Origin: Streptomyces echinoruber
GTDB lineage: Bacteria > Actinomycetota > Actinomycetes > Streptomycetales > Streptomycetaceae
Direction: 5' to 3'
DNA: 64,000 bases
Assembly: GCF_014651135.1 (NCBI RefSeq)
Contig: NZ_BMWH01000002.1
Span: 124,001-188,000, forward strand
The notes below the pieces were generated by a model. That model was not told the origin of the DNA. It searched no databases and saw only the letters and a program-made list of their open reading frames with translations. Both the position numbers and the translations under genes were made by a program. Of this stretch, positions 9,852 to 22,696 are shown piece after piece. Every line of letters begins with the position of its first letter. The first letter of the stretch is position 1.

Positions 9852-11219
9852 CTACAGGTCTCCGGCCGAGTCGGTCTCGGGCCCCGCCGCCCCCTGGCGC
9901 CCCTCCCGCTGCTCCCGCAGCACCTCCCGCAGCCACCGGTACGACGCCTTCGGTGTGCGCCGCAGGGTGCGGAAGTCGACGTGGACCAGGCCGAAGCGGC
10001 GGGCGAAGCCCTCGGCCCACTCGAAGTTGTCCAGCAGCGACCAGATGAAGTAGCCGCGCACGTCCACGCCCGCCTCGATCGCGCGGTGCAGGGCGCGGAT
10101 GTGCGCGTCCAGGTAGGCGATCCGCTCCCGGTCGTCCACGCCCTCGTAGCTGCAGCCGTTCTCCGTGATCACGACCGGCGGGAGGCGGTCGCCGTAGCGG
10201 TCGCGGAAGGCGGTCAGCAGGTCCGTCAGCCCCTCCGGGACCACGGGCCAGCCGGAGTCCGTCACCGGACGGCCCTCGATCTCCCGTAGGGAGAAGGGGA
10301 GTTCGGCGGGGATCGGGACGCCGGCGAACGCGTCGTCCCGGCCCAGCGGGGCGCCCACGCGTGTCGGGGCGTAGTAGTTGATGCCGTACCAGTCGAGGGG
10401 CTCGGCGATGACCTCGAGGTCCGCCCCGGCGTCTTCGGGCATGAACTCGCCCAGCCCGTCGGGGTATTCGCCCAGGAGCAGCGGTTCGGCGAACAGCCTG
10501 TTCAGCAACAGGTCGTACAGGTCCGCCGCCGCCACGTCCGCGCTCTCGCGGGAGGCCGGCCAGGTCGGGCCGTGCGAGTTGGCGATGCCGATGTCCGTGA
10601 CCCCGGCCGCGCGCAGGGCCCGTACGGCCAGGCCGTGGGCGAGCAGTTGGTGGTGGGCGACCGGGAGGGCGTCGAAGAGCAGGCGGCGGCCGGGGGCGTG
10701 GACGCCGAGGGCGTGGCCGAGGAGGGTGTGCTCGGCCGGTTCGTTCAGGGTGATCCACTGGGTGACGCGGTCGCGGAGGCGTGCGGCGACCCGGGCCGCG
10801 TACTCCGCGAACCGGAAGGCCGTGTCCCGCTCCAGCCAGCCGCCCGCCTCCTGCAGCGCCAGCGGCAGATCCCAGTGGAACAGGGTCGGCACCGGGCGGA
10901 CGCCGACCGCGCACAGCTCGTCCACCAGGCGGTCGTAGAAGTCCAGGCCGCCGGGGGAGTCCACCCGTGGCCAGGAGACGGAGAAGCGGTACGCGTCCAC
11001 GCCCAGGTCGGACAGGAGGGCCACGTCCTCCTGGTAGCGGTGGTAGTGGTCGCAGGCCACCGCGGCCGTGGAGCCGTCCTTCACCCGTCCCGGTTCGGCC
11101 GTGAACGCGTCCCACACCGACGGCTCGCGTTCGTCGGCCGCGCCCTCGATCTGGTGGGCCGAGGTGGACACGCCCCACAGGAAGCCGGGCGGGAAGGGAG
11201 GGATCGGGTGCGTCGCCAT
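9852..11219 (-). CDS. Glycoside hydrolase family 1 beta-glucosidase
   Basis: About 455 residues with no signal peptide, hence cytoplasmic. The N-terminal GH1 signature FPPGFLWGVSTSAHQIEGAA, the acid/base motif TLNEPAEH (about 165) and the nucleophile motif VITENGCSYEG (about 355) are all present, followed by YFIWSLLDNFEWAEGFARRFG, the usual aglycone-site stretch. It should hydrolyse beta-glucosides or beta-galactosides taken up by the cell. I prefer ATG 11219 to the ATG at 11231 because the promoter-like elements upstream place the transcript start at about 11220. Convergent with era. No transporter genes are adjacent. Confidence 0.93.
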   Translation of the reverse strand: MATHPIPPFPPGFLWGVSTSAHQIEGAADEREPSVWDAFTAEPGRVKDGSTAAVACDHYHRYQEDVALLSDLGVDAYRFSVSWPRVDSPGGLDFYDRLVDELCAVGVRPVPTLFHWDLPLALQEAGGWLERDTAFRFAEYAARVAARLRDRVTQWITLNEPAEHTLLGHALGVHAPGRRLLFDALPVAHHQLLAHGLAVRALRAAGVTDIGIANSHGPTWPASRESADVAAADLYDLLLNRLFAEPLLLGEYPDGLGEFMPEDAGADLEVIAEPLDWYGINYYAPTRVGAPLGRDDAFAGVPIPAELPFSLREIEGRPVTDSGWPVVPEGLTDLLTAFRDRYGDRLPPVVITENGCSYEGVDDRERIAYLDAHIRALHRAIEAGVDVRGYFIWSLLDNFEWAEGFARRFGLVHVDFRTLRRTPKASYRWLREVLREQREGRQGAAGPETDSAGDL

Positions 11220-11226
11220 GCGCCGG

Positions 11227-11256
11227 ATCATCCTTACCTGCGGTAACGGAAGTCAA
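11227..11256 (-). promoter_or_regulatory. Putative promoter and operator of the GH1 gene
   Basis: Reading the minus strand: TTGACT (11256-11251), 18 bases, then GATGAT (11232-11227), which would start transcription at the ATG at 11219. The spacer contains a perfect inverted repeat TTACC-TGC-GGTAA (11234-11246), well placed to block RNA polymerase. No LacI-type regulator is encoded next door, so the binding protein is unknown. Confidence 0.5.
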
Positions 11257-11320
11257 CGCCCGTGCGTCAAGGCGCGGTGCGGCCTCCCCGCGCGCCCCTC
11301 ATGCATCCTCCGTGCGCCCC

Positions 11321-11587
11321 TTACGCGCCCTCCTTGAGCACGCGTGACACCAGCTCCCGCTGCTCGTCCGTCAGCCGCGGGTCGGCGCAGTACACCGTCC
11401 GCCCGTCGACCGTGATCTCGTAGGAGAAGCCGTCGGGCACCCCGGCGGGCGGCAGGCGCCGGCCGGCGGCCACCGCCCGCTCGGCCAGCGCCTGCCACTC
11501 GGCGGCGTCGGCCCGCCCCGCGGTGTCCACCTCGGCGCGGCGCTCGATGCCCGCGAACCCGCCCGTGCGTTTCACTCGAATGCGCAT
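11321..11587 (-). CDS. Emfourin-like inhibitor of protealysin-type metalloprotease
   Basis: 88 residues: MRIRVKRTGGFAGIERRAEV at the start, then a helix (AEWQALAERAVAAG) and a beta-rich end with SYEITVDGRTVY and LTDEQRELVSRVL. This matches the small single-domain proteins named emfourin, which bind and inhibit cytoplasmic protealysin-like M4 proteases. The gene lies 113 bases downstream of an M4 protease gene on the same strand, the arrangement in which emfourin was first recognised. No signal peptide, in keeping with an intracellular pair. Assignment rests on pattern and context. Confidence 0.8.
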   Translation of the reverse strand: MRIRVKRTGGFAGIERRAEVDTAGRADAAEWQALAERAVAAGRRLPPAGVPDGFSYEITVDGRTVYCADPRLTDEQRELVSRVLKEGA

Positions 11588-11631
11588 GAGGCCTGTCTAG
11601 TACGGGATCCGGTGCGGCACTACCTGGACCA

Positions 11632-11702
11632 CCCGGTACGGGCTGTACGGCATCCGGTGCGGCACTACCCGGTACGGGCTGTACGGCATCCGGCGTGGCC
11701 CT
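11632..11702. repeat. 36-bp tandem repeat, two copies plus a partial third
   Basis: Units at 11632-11667 and 11668-11702 share the sequence beginning cccggtacgggctgtacgg. An imperfect partial copy lies just upstream near 11601-11625. It separates the protease stop from the emfourin gene. No coding role is apparent. Confidence 0.75.
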
Positions 11703-12786
11703 ACAGCGCGCGCACCCCGACCTGCTCCCACGCCTTGCCCACCGCGTCCGACTCCTCCCCGTCGCCGTAGCGGGCGCGGGCGGCCTTGACCGTGAGCGAG
11801 GCGAAGTCGGTGAACAGGGCGTCCTCCTGCAGCTCGCCGCCGGTGAGCACGTCGTACCAGATCTGCCCGGCGCGCTCCCAGGCGTGGCCGCCCAGCGCGT
11901 TGGCCACCAGGTAGAAGGCGTGGTTGGGGATGCCGGAGTTGATGTGGACGCCGCCGTTGTCGCTGCCGGTGTGGACGTAGCCGTCCATGGTCGCCGGCTG
12001 CGGGTCCTTGCCGAGGACGTCGTCGTCGTAGGCCGTGCCCGGCGCCTTCAGGGAGCGCAGGGCGGTGCCGGTGACGCGCGGGGCGAGCAGCCCGGCGCCG
12101 ATCAGCCAGTCGGCCTCGGCGACGGTCTGGCCGAGGGCGTACTGCTTGATCAGGGAGCCGAAGACGTCGGAGACCGACTCGTTGAGGGCGCCGGACTGGC
12201 CGAAGTAGGCCAGATTGGCGCTGTACTGCGTGACGCCGTGGGTCAGTTCGTGGCCGATGACGTCGACGGGGATGGTGAAGTCGAGGAAGACCTCGCCGTC
12301 GCCGTCGCCGAAGACCATCTGCTCGCCGTTCCAGAAGGCGTTGTCGTAGTCCCTGTCGTAGTGGACCGTCGCGACCAGCGGCAGGCCGCTGCCGTCGATG
12401 GAGTCGCGGCCGTACGCCTTCAGGTACAGCTCGAAGGTGGCGCCGAGACCGGAGTAGGCGCGGTCGACGGTGGCGTCCTTGCCGGGCGCCTCGCCCTCGG
12501 CGCGCACCTTCCGGCCCGGCAGGTCGGTCCGGTGCCGGGCGTCGTGGATCGTGCGGTGCGGCCGGCCGGACTCGGCGCCGACCGGGCGCGGGGCGGCGGC
12601 GGGCACCCCGGTGACCGTGGTCAGGCGGCGGTGGGTGCGTTCGTAGGCGTCGCGCTCCAGGGTGCGGCGCGCGGGCTCGGCGAGCGCGGGGTCGTCGTGA
12701 CGGGCCAGCCGGTCGAGGACGTGGGGCGGGACGATGGTGCAGAAGACGGGCTCGTGGCCCCCGTGGGTCGTCATGTCCGGCACCAT
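11701..12786 (-). CDS. M4-family metalloprotease, protealysin/thermolysin-like, no signal peptide
   Basis: 361 residues. The short N-terminal propeptide contains CTIVPPHVLDRLARHDD, the PPxxL-type motif of protealysin precursors. The catalytic zinc motif VIGHELTHGVTQY (about residue 180) and the third ligand GALNESVSDVFGSL follow, then the thermolysin-type HTGSDNGGVHINSGIPNHAFYL with the substrate-binding Asn and His. There is no secretory signal, so the protein is likely intracellular or leaves the cell by a non-classical route. The adjacent emfourin gene gives its probable inhibitor. An ATG at 12774 (MTTHGG) is an alternative start. Confidence 0.93.
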   Translation of the reverse strand: MVPDMTTHGGHEPVFCTIVPPHVLDRLARHDDPALAEPARRTLERDAYERTHRRLTTVTGVPAAAPRPVGAESGRPHRTIHDARHRTDLPGRKVRAEGEAPGKDATVDRAYSGLGATFELYLKAYGRDSIDGSGLPLVATVHYDRDYDNAFWNGEQMVFGDGDGEVFLDFTIPVDVIGHELTHGVTQYSANLAYFGQSGALNESVSDVFGSLIKQYALGQTVAEADWLIGAGLLAPRVTGTALRSLKAPGTAYDDDVLGKDPQPATMDGYVHTGSDNGGVHINSGIPNHAFYLVANALGGHAWERAGQIWYDVLTGGELQEDALFTDFASLTVKAARARYGDGEESDAVGKAWEQVGVRAL

Positions 12787-13040
12787 GGCACTCGGTTACG
12801 AGCGTGTCACCATCCGTCACCTTGATTGGTGAAAAAGAGGGACAAGGAAGTCCGCGTTCCGTGACGGGGTGGTACGTCGGCCCCGGCCCGCGGCCGGGTG
12901 GCGCGTCGGCCTGTGGCGGGGGTGCGCCGGTCCGCGGCGGGGTGCGCCGCTCCCTCGTGCCGCTCCGTCGCCTCGTCGCCCTCCCCGTGTGGTTGCGTGC
13001 CGGTCCGTGGCGCAGTGGCGTGCGACACGTTTCGTCCTTT
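12787..13040. other. Divergent intergenic region between the M4 protease and leuA
   Basis: The first 60 bases are comparatively AT-rich (caccttgattggtgaaaaa) and probably hold the protease promoter. The rest is G/C-rich, with short ORFs on both strands that look like chance frames (Arg/Pro-rich, no homology recognised). Nothing else could be supported. Confidence 0.4.
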
Positions 13041-13069
13041 TTGTCCTCCGGGTCCCGCATACTGATACA
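13041..13069 (+). promoter_or_regulatory. Putative promoter of the leuA leader transcript
   Basis: TTGTCC (13041-13046) and GATACA (13064-13069) are separated by 17 bases. The expected start near 13076 leaves a short leader ahead of the leucine-rich peptide. The -10 matches the consensus only moderately. Confidence 0.4.
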
Positions 13070-13111
13070 GGGCCTCGTGCCCGGCGGGACTCGGTTAGCA
13101 TGCGGAGCATC

Positions 13112-14961
<1,850 letters not shown>

Positions 14962-14990
14962 CCCGCGTTCACGCGGCTGACCAGCACGTT

Positions 14991-15028
14991 CGGGGCCCCG
15001 TCCGCCGGTCGCGGCGGACGGGGCCCCG
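14991..15028 (+). terminator. leuA transcription terminator
   Basis: A perfect 16-bp stem (14991-15006 with 15013-15028; arm cggggccccgtccgcc) around a six-base loop, followed by tttccttcc. It lies 30 bases past the leuA stop. Confidence 0.9.
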
Positions 15029-15165
15029 TTTCCTTCCGGCGCATACCGGCCACACGCCCGTGGAGGTCACGGGAAGGTCTCGTCCAGGGTGCTGACTGCA
15101 CCTCGGCGATGTGGCTAACATCACGCAAGCGCTGCGATGCTGCCGCGCGGTTACGGAGGTGCGAC

Positions 15166-15861
15166 GTGCTGCCAGGACGGGGACGAAACGGCCGTACTGC
15201 CGGGGCTGCGCGCATCCTGGGCACCCGTACGGCGTGGGCGGCCGTGGGCGACGGCGAGTTCTTCTGCCCCCACTGCGGCGGCGACCGCAACTACCAGCGG
15301 CTGACCGGCCGGCGCCGGCTCACCCTGCTCGGCGTGCCCGTGCTGCCCCGCGGCGTCACCGGACCGGTCGTGGAGTGCGCCGCCTGCCGCCGGCACTTCG
15401 GCACCGACGTCCTGGACCACCCCACCACCACCCGCCTGTCGGCGATGCTGCGCGACGCCGTGCACACCGTCTCCCTCGCGGTGCTCGCCGCGGGCGGCAC
15501 CTGCTCCCGCACCGCCCTGGACGCCGCCGCCGGCGCGGTGCGCGCGGCCGGCTTCGCCGACTGCACCCGGGAACAGCTCGCCGCCCTGGTGGAGGCGCTC
15601 GCCGCGGACACCGGGCGGGTGTACGGCCAGGCCTGCGGCCCCGGCCTGGCCATCGAACTGCACGAGTCCCTCGACCCGCTCGCCCCGCACCTGGCCCCCG
15701 CCGGCCGCGAGTCGATCCTGCTGCAGGGCGCCCGCATCGCCCTCGCCGACGGCCCCTACACCCCCGCCGAGCGCGACGTCCTCGCCACGGTGGGCGCGGC
15801 CCTGACCATCTGCGCGGACGACGTGACACGCCTGCTGGAGGCGGCGCGCACGCCGTCCTGA
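15166..15861 (+). CDS. Zinc-ribbon protein with TerB-like domain
   Basis: About 231 residues from GTG 15166, which has GGAGG six bases upstream; longer starts give Arg-rich unsupported sequence. A zinc ribbon (CPHCGGDRNYQRL ... CAACRRHFGTD, residues about 30-75) is followed by an all-helical TerB-like half (LRDAVHTVSLAVLAAGGTCS; LLQGARIALADGPYTPAERDVLATVG). TerB domains occur in tellurite-resistance and membrane-stress systems, but here there are no other ter genes nearby, so a tellurite role should not be assumed. Confidence 0.8.
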   Translation: MLPGRGRNGRTAGAARILGTRTAWAAVGDGEFFCPHCGGDRNYQRLTGRRRLTLLGVPVLPRGVTGPVVECAACRRHFGTDVLDHPTTTRLSAMLRDAVHTVSLAVLAAGGTCSRTALDAAAGAVRAAGFADCTREQLAALVEALAADTGRVYGQACGPGLAIELHESLDPLAPHLAPAGRESILLQGARIALADGPYTPAERDVLATVGAALTICADDVTRLLEAARTPS

Positions 15862-15867
15862 GCACGG

Positions 15868-15943
15868 ACGCCGTCCCTCAGCGCGCACGCCGTCCCTCAG
15901 CGCGCACGCCGCCCCTCAGCGCGCACGCCGCCCCGAGGACGCC
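15868..15943. repeat. 19-bp tandem repeat, four copies
   Basis: Units start at 15868, 15887, 15906 and 15925 (acgccgtccctcagcgcgc and one-base variants). The unit length is not a multiple of three, so it is not coding. Confidence 0.85.
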
Positions 15944-15956
15944 GGCGCGGAAGGGA

Positions 15957-16058
15957 CCGTGCGCCGTTTCGAGCGCGCCGGTGGAAGGGGCCGTGCGCCG
16001 TTTCGAGCGCGCCGGTGGAAGGGGCCGTGCGCCGTTTCGAGCGCGCCGGTGGAAGAAA
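15957..16058. repeat. 34-bp tandem repeat, three copies
   Basis: Units at 15957, 15991 and 16025 begin ccgtgcgccgtttcgagcgc and are identical except for the last few bases of the third. Together with the 19-bp array this fills the gap before the sialidase gene. The unit is not a multiple of three. Confidence 0.9.
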
Positions 16059-16193
16059 GGCGCGTCGGGCCGCAGGGCCGGTGGAAGGAAGGCGTGCGCC
16101 GAGCCGGAGCGCCGGTGCCCGAGTGGCCGGCGGTGCGGCCGGGGAGCATGTGACCGACAGGGAAGCAGCCACCCCCCTCCGCAAGGGAGAGCG

Positions 16194-17417
16194 ATGACCC
16201 TCCTGAGCCGCACGCTCCTCGCCGCCGCCGTCCTCCTCACCCCGCTCGCCGCCCCCGCCCCCGCCCCCGTCTCGGCGGCCCCCGGCTGCGCCTCCTCGGT
16301 GCCCTACGTCTCCGGCGAGGGCGGCTACGCCACCTACCGCATCCCCGCCGCCGTCACCACGCGCCGCGGCACCGTCCTGGCCTTCGCCGAGGGGCGGCGC
16401 GACGGCGCCGGCGACACCGGTGCCATCGACGTCGTGCTGCGCCGCTCGACGGACGGCGGCTGCACCTGGGGCCCGCTGCGGGTGGTGGCCGCGGGGAACG
16501 GGGACACGCGGGGCAACCCGACACCGGTGGTGGAACCCCGTACCGGAGCGGTGGTCCTGGTGACCTGCTTCAACGCCGGGAGCGTGACAGAGGCGCAGAT
16601 CATGCGGGGCGAGGTCGCGCCGGAGCGGGGCCGGCGGGTGTTCGTGCAGCGCAGCCTCGACGACGGGCGGCACTTCACCCGGCCGCGGGAGATCACCCGG
16701 GAGGTGAAGCCGGCGGGCTGGCGGTGGTACGCGACCGGGCCCGGGCACGCCGTCGCCCTCACCCGCGGCCCGCACGCCCCCAACGGGGCAACCCCCGGCC
16801 GCCTGGTCGTCCCCGCCGACCACTCCGCCGCCCCGCCCGCCGGCTCCACCGACACCGGCCAGGAGGCCAAGTACTACGGCGCGCACGCCCTCTACAGCGA
16901 CGACGGCGGCCGCACCTGGCGCCTGGGGTACGTCGACGCCACCTACGACGGCACCGCCAACGCCAACGAGTCCACCGCCGCCCAACTCCCCGACGGCCGC
17001 CTCTACCTCAACGCCCGCGACCAGAACGGCACCCTGCCCGGCAACCGCCTCGACGCCTACTCCGGTGACGGCGGGACGAGCCTGGAGAAGCCCTTCACCG
17101 TCCAGCCCACCCTCGACGACGCGCCGGTCGTCCACGGCAGCGTGCTCCAACTCCCCGGCCCCTCGGCGCCGTTGCTGTTCTCCGCGCCCTCCGTTCCGAC
17201 GGCCCGTCAGGCGCCGGCGGTGTGGCGCAGCACGGACGGCGGGGCGAGCTTCACCCGGGCCGTGACGCTGTCGCAACGGCCGGCGGCCTACTCGGACCTG
17301 ACGCAGCCGGACCGGGACACGGTCGGGGTGCTGTACGAGACGGGGACGGCGAGCGCGTACGAGACGATCGAGTTCCGCCGCGTCCCGGTGGCCGGCCTCG
17401 GCCGGCGGGCGGGCTGA
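16194..17417 (+). CDS. Secreted exo-alpha-sialidase (neuraminidase, GH33 type)
   Basis: 407 residues. There is a signal peptide (MTLLSRTLLAAAVLLTPLAA ... VSAAPG). The sialidase RIP motif is YRIPAAV (about 49), and four Asp boxes follow (RSTDGGCTWG, RSLDDGRHFT, SDDGGRTWRLG, RSTDGGASFT). FAEGRRDGAGDTG and the C-terminal LYETG Tyr region complete the six-bladed propeller active site. It should release terminal sialic acids outside the cell. AAGGGAGAG precedes the ATG. It converges on an operon with an ABC importer and a DapA/NanA-type aldolase, which is the main reason to read the locus as sialic-acid-like use. Confidence 0.93.
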   Translation: MTLLSRTLLAAAVLLTPLAAPAPAPVSAAPGCASSVPYVSGEGGYATYRIPAAVTTRRGTVLAFAEGRRDGAGDTGAIDVVLRRSTDGGCTWGPLRVVAAGNGDTRGNPTPVVEPRTGAVVLVTCFNAGSVTEAQIMRGEVAPERGRRVFVQRSLDDGRHFTRPREITREVKPAGWRWYATGPGHAVALTRGPHAPNGATPGRLVVPADHSAAPPAGSTDTGQEAKYYGAHALYSDDGGRTWRLGYVDATYDGTANANESTAAQLPDGRLYLNARDQNGTLPGNRLDAYSGDGGTSLEKPFTVQPTLDDAPVVHGSVLQLPGPSAPLLFSAPSVPTARQAPAVWRSTDGGASFTRAVTLSQRPAAYSDLTQPDRDTVGVLYETGTASAYETIEFRRVPVAGLGRRAG

Positions 17418-17463
17418 CGGGTGCCGTCCCCCGGCCGGCACCGCGCCGCCGGGCGGGACGGGC

Positions 17464-17517
17464 TCACAGCAGGCCCGCGGCCGCCAGGACTCACAGCAGG
17501 CCCGCGGCCGCCAGGAA
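17464..17517. repeat. 27-bp duplication over the 3' end of the aldolase gene
   Basis: Bases 17464-17490 and 17491-17517 are nearly identical (tcacagcaggcccgcggccg...). The second copy carries the aldolase stop, so the stop and last eight codons are duplicated downstream without altering the protein. Confidence 0.85.
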
Positions 17518-18426
17518 CTTGCCCACCCGCCGGACCTCCTCCTGCGTCAGCGGGATCTGCGGCTCGGCCGTCAGCGGGCAGTCGATGACGCCCCGCAGGT
17601 GCAGCGCCGCCTTGAACGCGCCCAGCGCCGACGAGCTCGCGCCCATCCGCGCCGGATCGCCGGCGTCGACCATCCGGTACAGCGCGCACAGCCGCTCCTG
17701 CTCGGCCCGCGCCCGCTCCAGGTCCCCGGCCCGGCACAGCCCGTCCAGCCGTACGTACCCGTGCGGGTCGACGTTGGCCAGCCCGGGCACGGCTCCGTCG
17801 GCGCCGAGCGCGAGCGCCGCGTCGACCAGCAGTTCGGAGCCGGTGAGCACGCTGAAGCCGGTACTGCCGCACTGCTCCCGGGCGCCCGCGACGACCCGGC
17901 GGAAGCCGGCCAGGTCACCGCTGGAGTCCTTCAGCCCGGCGAGCACCCCCTGCGCGGCCAGCTCCAGCACCACCTCGGCCGGCAGCCTGGTGTGCACGCC
18001 GGAGGGGAGGTCGTAGGCGAGCACCGGGACGGGACTGGCGGCGGCGACGAGGCGGTAGTGGCGGGCGATCTCCTCGGGATGGGTGCGGGTGTAGAACGGC
18101 GCGGTGACGACGACGGCCTGCGCGCCCGCCCGGGTGACGGCCCCGACGTGCTCCCGCACCCGGGGGGTGGTCATGTCGATGGCGCCGGCCAGCACCGGAA
18201 GCTGCCCGCCCACGTGCCCCACCACCGACTCCACCACCAGCGTGCGCTGCCGGTCGGTGAGGTACGCGGCCTCCGACGTCGTACCGAGCACGAACAGCCC
18301 GTGCACCCCGGCCCCCACCAGGTGGTCGACGAGCCGCAGCAGGGACGGGACGTCCACCTCGCCCTCCGGTGTCAGGGGGGTGCAGACGGGCGGGACGACA
18401 CCGGTGAGCGGGGCGGGAAGGGTCAT
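17491..18426 (-). CDS. DapA/NanA-superfamily aldolase (dihydrodipicolinate synthase/N-acetylneuraminate lyase family)
   Basis: 311 residues, class I aldolase barrel. The conserved pieces are present: GLFVLGTTSEAAYLT (GTTxE carboxylate-binding motif, about 47), VVTAPFYTRTHPEEI (catalytic Tyr, about 137), VPVLAYDLPSGVHTRL, and GVLAGLKDSSGDL with the Schiff-base Lys (about 167). True lysine-biosynthetic DapA cannot be excluded by sequence alone, but location at the end of an ABC-importer operon and opposite a sialidase favours catabolism of a 2-keto-3-deoxy acid such as N-acetylneuraminate. The ATG overlaps the stop of the upstream ATPase gene. Confidence 0.88.
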   Translation of the reverse strand: MTLPAPLTGVVPPVCTPLTPEGEVDVPSLLRLVDHLVGAGVHGLFVLGTTSEAAYLTDRQRTLVVESVVGHVGGQLPVLAGAIDMTTPRVREHVGAVTRAGAQAVVVTAPFYTRTHPEEIARHYRLVAAASPVPVLAYDLPSGVHTRLPAEVVLELAAQGVLAGLKDSSGDLAGFRRVVAGAREQCGSTGFSVLTGSELLVDAALALGADGAVPGLANVDPHGYVRLDGLCRAGDLERARAEQERLCALYRMVDAGDPARMGASSSALGAFKAALHLRGVIDCPLTAEPQIPLTQEEVRRVGKFLAAAGLL

Positions 18427-19447
18427 GAAGGCTCCCTGGAGTGCGTGGCGTGGCTCTGCCGTACGAGGTCGCGGGTGGCCGCGTCCTCCTCCACAGGATG
18501 GTGGCACCGGAAGCGGTGCCCCGGCGCCGACGCGGCCGTGAAGCCGGGCATCACCTCCGCGCACCGGTCGTCCGCCCGCCAGCAGCGGGTGCGGAAGGGG
18601 CAGCCGCTGGGCGGGCGCGTCGCCGACGGGACCGGGCCGGCGAGCGGGATCGGGTCGATGGGGTCGAGCAGGCCGGGGGTGGCGGAGAACAGGGCGCGGG
18701 TGTACGGGTGCCGGGAGTGGTCGGTGATCCGGTCGGCGGGGGCCTCCTCCACGATCCGGCCGAGGTACATGGTGATCACGCGGTCGCTCATCCGGCGCAC
18801 GGTCCGGATGTCGTGCGAGACGAAGACCAGGGCCGGCCCCAGGCGCTCCTTGAGGTCCAGCAGCAGGTTGAGGATCTGGGCGCGCACCGACACGTCCAGC
18901 GCGCTCGTCGGCTCGTCCGCCACCACCAGCTCCGGGTCGAGGGCGAGGGCCCGCGCCACGGCCACGCGCTGGCGCTGCCCGCCGGACAACTGGCCGGGCA
19001 GCGCCCCGGCGAGCGCCGGCGGCAGCCCGACCAGGGCCATCAGCTCCCGTACCCGCTCCTCCCGCTGCGCCGGGGTGCCGCGCCGGTGCACATCCAGCGG
19101 GTCGCGCAGGATCCGGCGCACCGTCAGGCGGCGGTTGAGGGCGGTCGACGGGTCCTGGAAGACCATGCCGGTACCGGCGCCGACCGTCCTCCTGCGCTCG
19201 GCGGCCGGCATCGCCCACAGGTCGCGGCCGCGCACCGACACCGTCCCGGACGTCGGCCGCTGGACACCCACCAGCACCTTGGCCAGCGTGGACTTGCCGC
19301 AGCCGGACTCGCCGACGACGCCGACCGTCTCGCCGGGCGCGACGGCGAGATCGGCGCCGGTGAGGGCGTACACCCGGTCCCGGGTGAACAGGCCGCCGCT
19401 GCGGGCGCGGTGCACGACGTGCACGTCGGACAGCTCCACCAGCGCGC

Positions 19448-19451
<4 letters not shown>
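18423..19451 (-). CDS. ABC transporter ATPase, DppF/OppF type
   Basis: 342 residues starting at a GTG that overlaps the upstream stop (GTGA). Walker A is VGESGCGKSTLAKV (about 45), signature LSGGQRQRVAVARALAL, Walker B LVVADEPTSALD, H-loop VFVSHDIRTV. The C-terminal oligopeptide-ABC domain has cysteines (SGCPFRTRCWRADDRC) typical of Opp/Dpp ATPases, some of which bind an iron-sulfur cluster. It energises uptake with the DppD-like half of the neighbouring fusion protein. Substrate unknown from sequence. Confidence 0.94.
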
Positions 19452-21714
<2,263 letters not shown>

Positions 21715-21718
<4 letters not shown>

Positions 21719-22674
21719 GCCGCCTCCCTCAGTCGCGGGTTGAGCAGCAGGTGGAGGATGTCGAGGGCGAGGTTGACGACGACGAAACCGGTCGCGGTGG
21801 TCAGGACGACGCCCTGCACGACGGCCGGGTCGCCGTTCTGCACCGCGTCGATCATCAGCTTGCCCATGCCGGGCAGCGAGAAGATCGTCTCGATGACGAC
21901 GGCGCCGCCCAGCAGATAGCCGACGCGCAGCCCGAGCACGGTGAGCGGGTTGATCAGCGCGTTGCGCAGCACATTGCGGCCGACGACCACCCGCGGCGGC
22001 AGCCCGCTGCCGATCGCCGTGCGCACGTAGTCCCGGTCCAGCTCCTCCACCACGGCGGTGCGCACGATCCGCGTGAGCTGCGCCGCCACCGGCAGCGACA
22101 GCGCGAACGCCGGCAGGGTCATCGTCCGCAGCCAGCCGGTGAGGGAGTCGGCCGGGTTGACGTAGCCGCCGGTCGGGAACCAGCCCCGGTCGACCGCCAG
22201 GTACTGGATCATCAGCAGCGCCAGCCAGAAACCCGGCGCGGCCACCCCGGTCAGGGAGACGACGCGGACGATCTGGTCGGGCAGCCGGTCCCGGTGGATC
22301 GCCGCCGTCACCCCGCCCACCAGCGCCAGCACCACCGCGATCGCCAGCCCCAGGAAGGTGAGTTGGAGGGTGAGCGGCAGCGCGGTGGCGACCTGGTCGG
22401 CGACCGGGGCGCGGGTGAGGGCGCTGGTGCCCAGGTCGCCGTGGAGCAGGTCGCCGACGAAGTGGACGTAGCGCAGGGGCAGCGGGTCCAGCAGGCCGTT
22501 GCGCTCCCGGAAGTCGTGCAGCTGCCGCGGCGTGGGGTTGGCGCCCTGGAAGAACGCCGAGGCCGGGTCGACGTCGGAGAACCGCATCACCAGGAACACG
22601 AACAGCACGATGCCGAGCAGCAGCGGCACGAGCAGCAGGACGCGGCGGAGCAGGATGCGGGCGATGGCGACCAT
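21715..22674 (-). CDS. ABC transporter permease, DppB/OppB type
   Basis: 319 residues with about six transmembrane helices. The first is ILLRRVLLLVPLLLGIVLFV. The periplasmic-type loop holds DPASAFFQGANPTPRQL, and the EAA loop (YVRTAIGSGLPPRVVVGRNVL) contacts the ATPase. GTG of the next gene overlaps its stop. It follows the binding-protein gene by 22 bases and forms the membrane channel with the DppC half of the fusion. Confidence 0.95.
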
Positions 22675-22696
22675 GGGCCGGCGACTCCCCGGGCCG

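Noticed and set aside
12807..13028. Short minus-strand protein between the M4 protease and leuA
   Set aside because: Arg/Pro/His-rich with no recognisable motif, no ribosome site, and lying across the likely divergent promoters.
15868..16058. CRISPR array
   Set aside because: The units are tandem without unique spacers, and no cas genes are present in the window.
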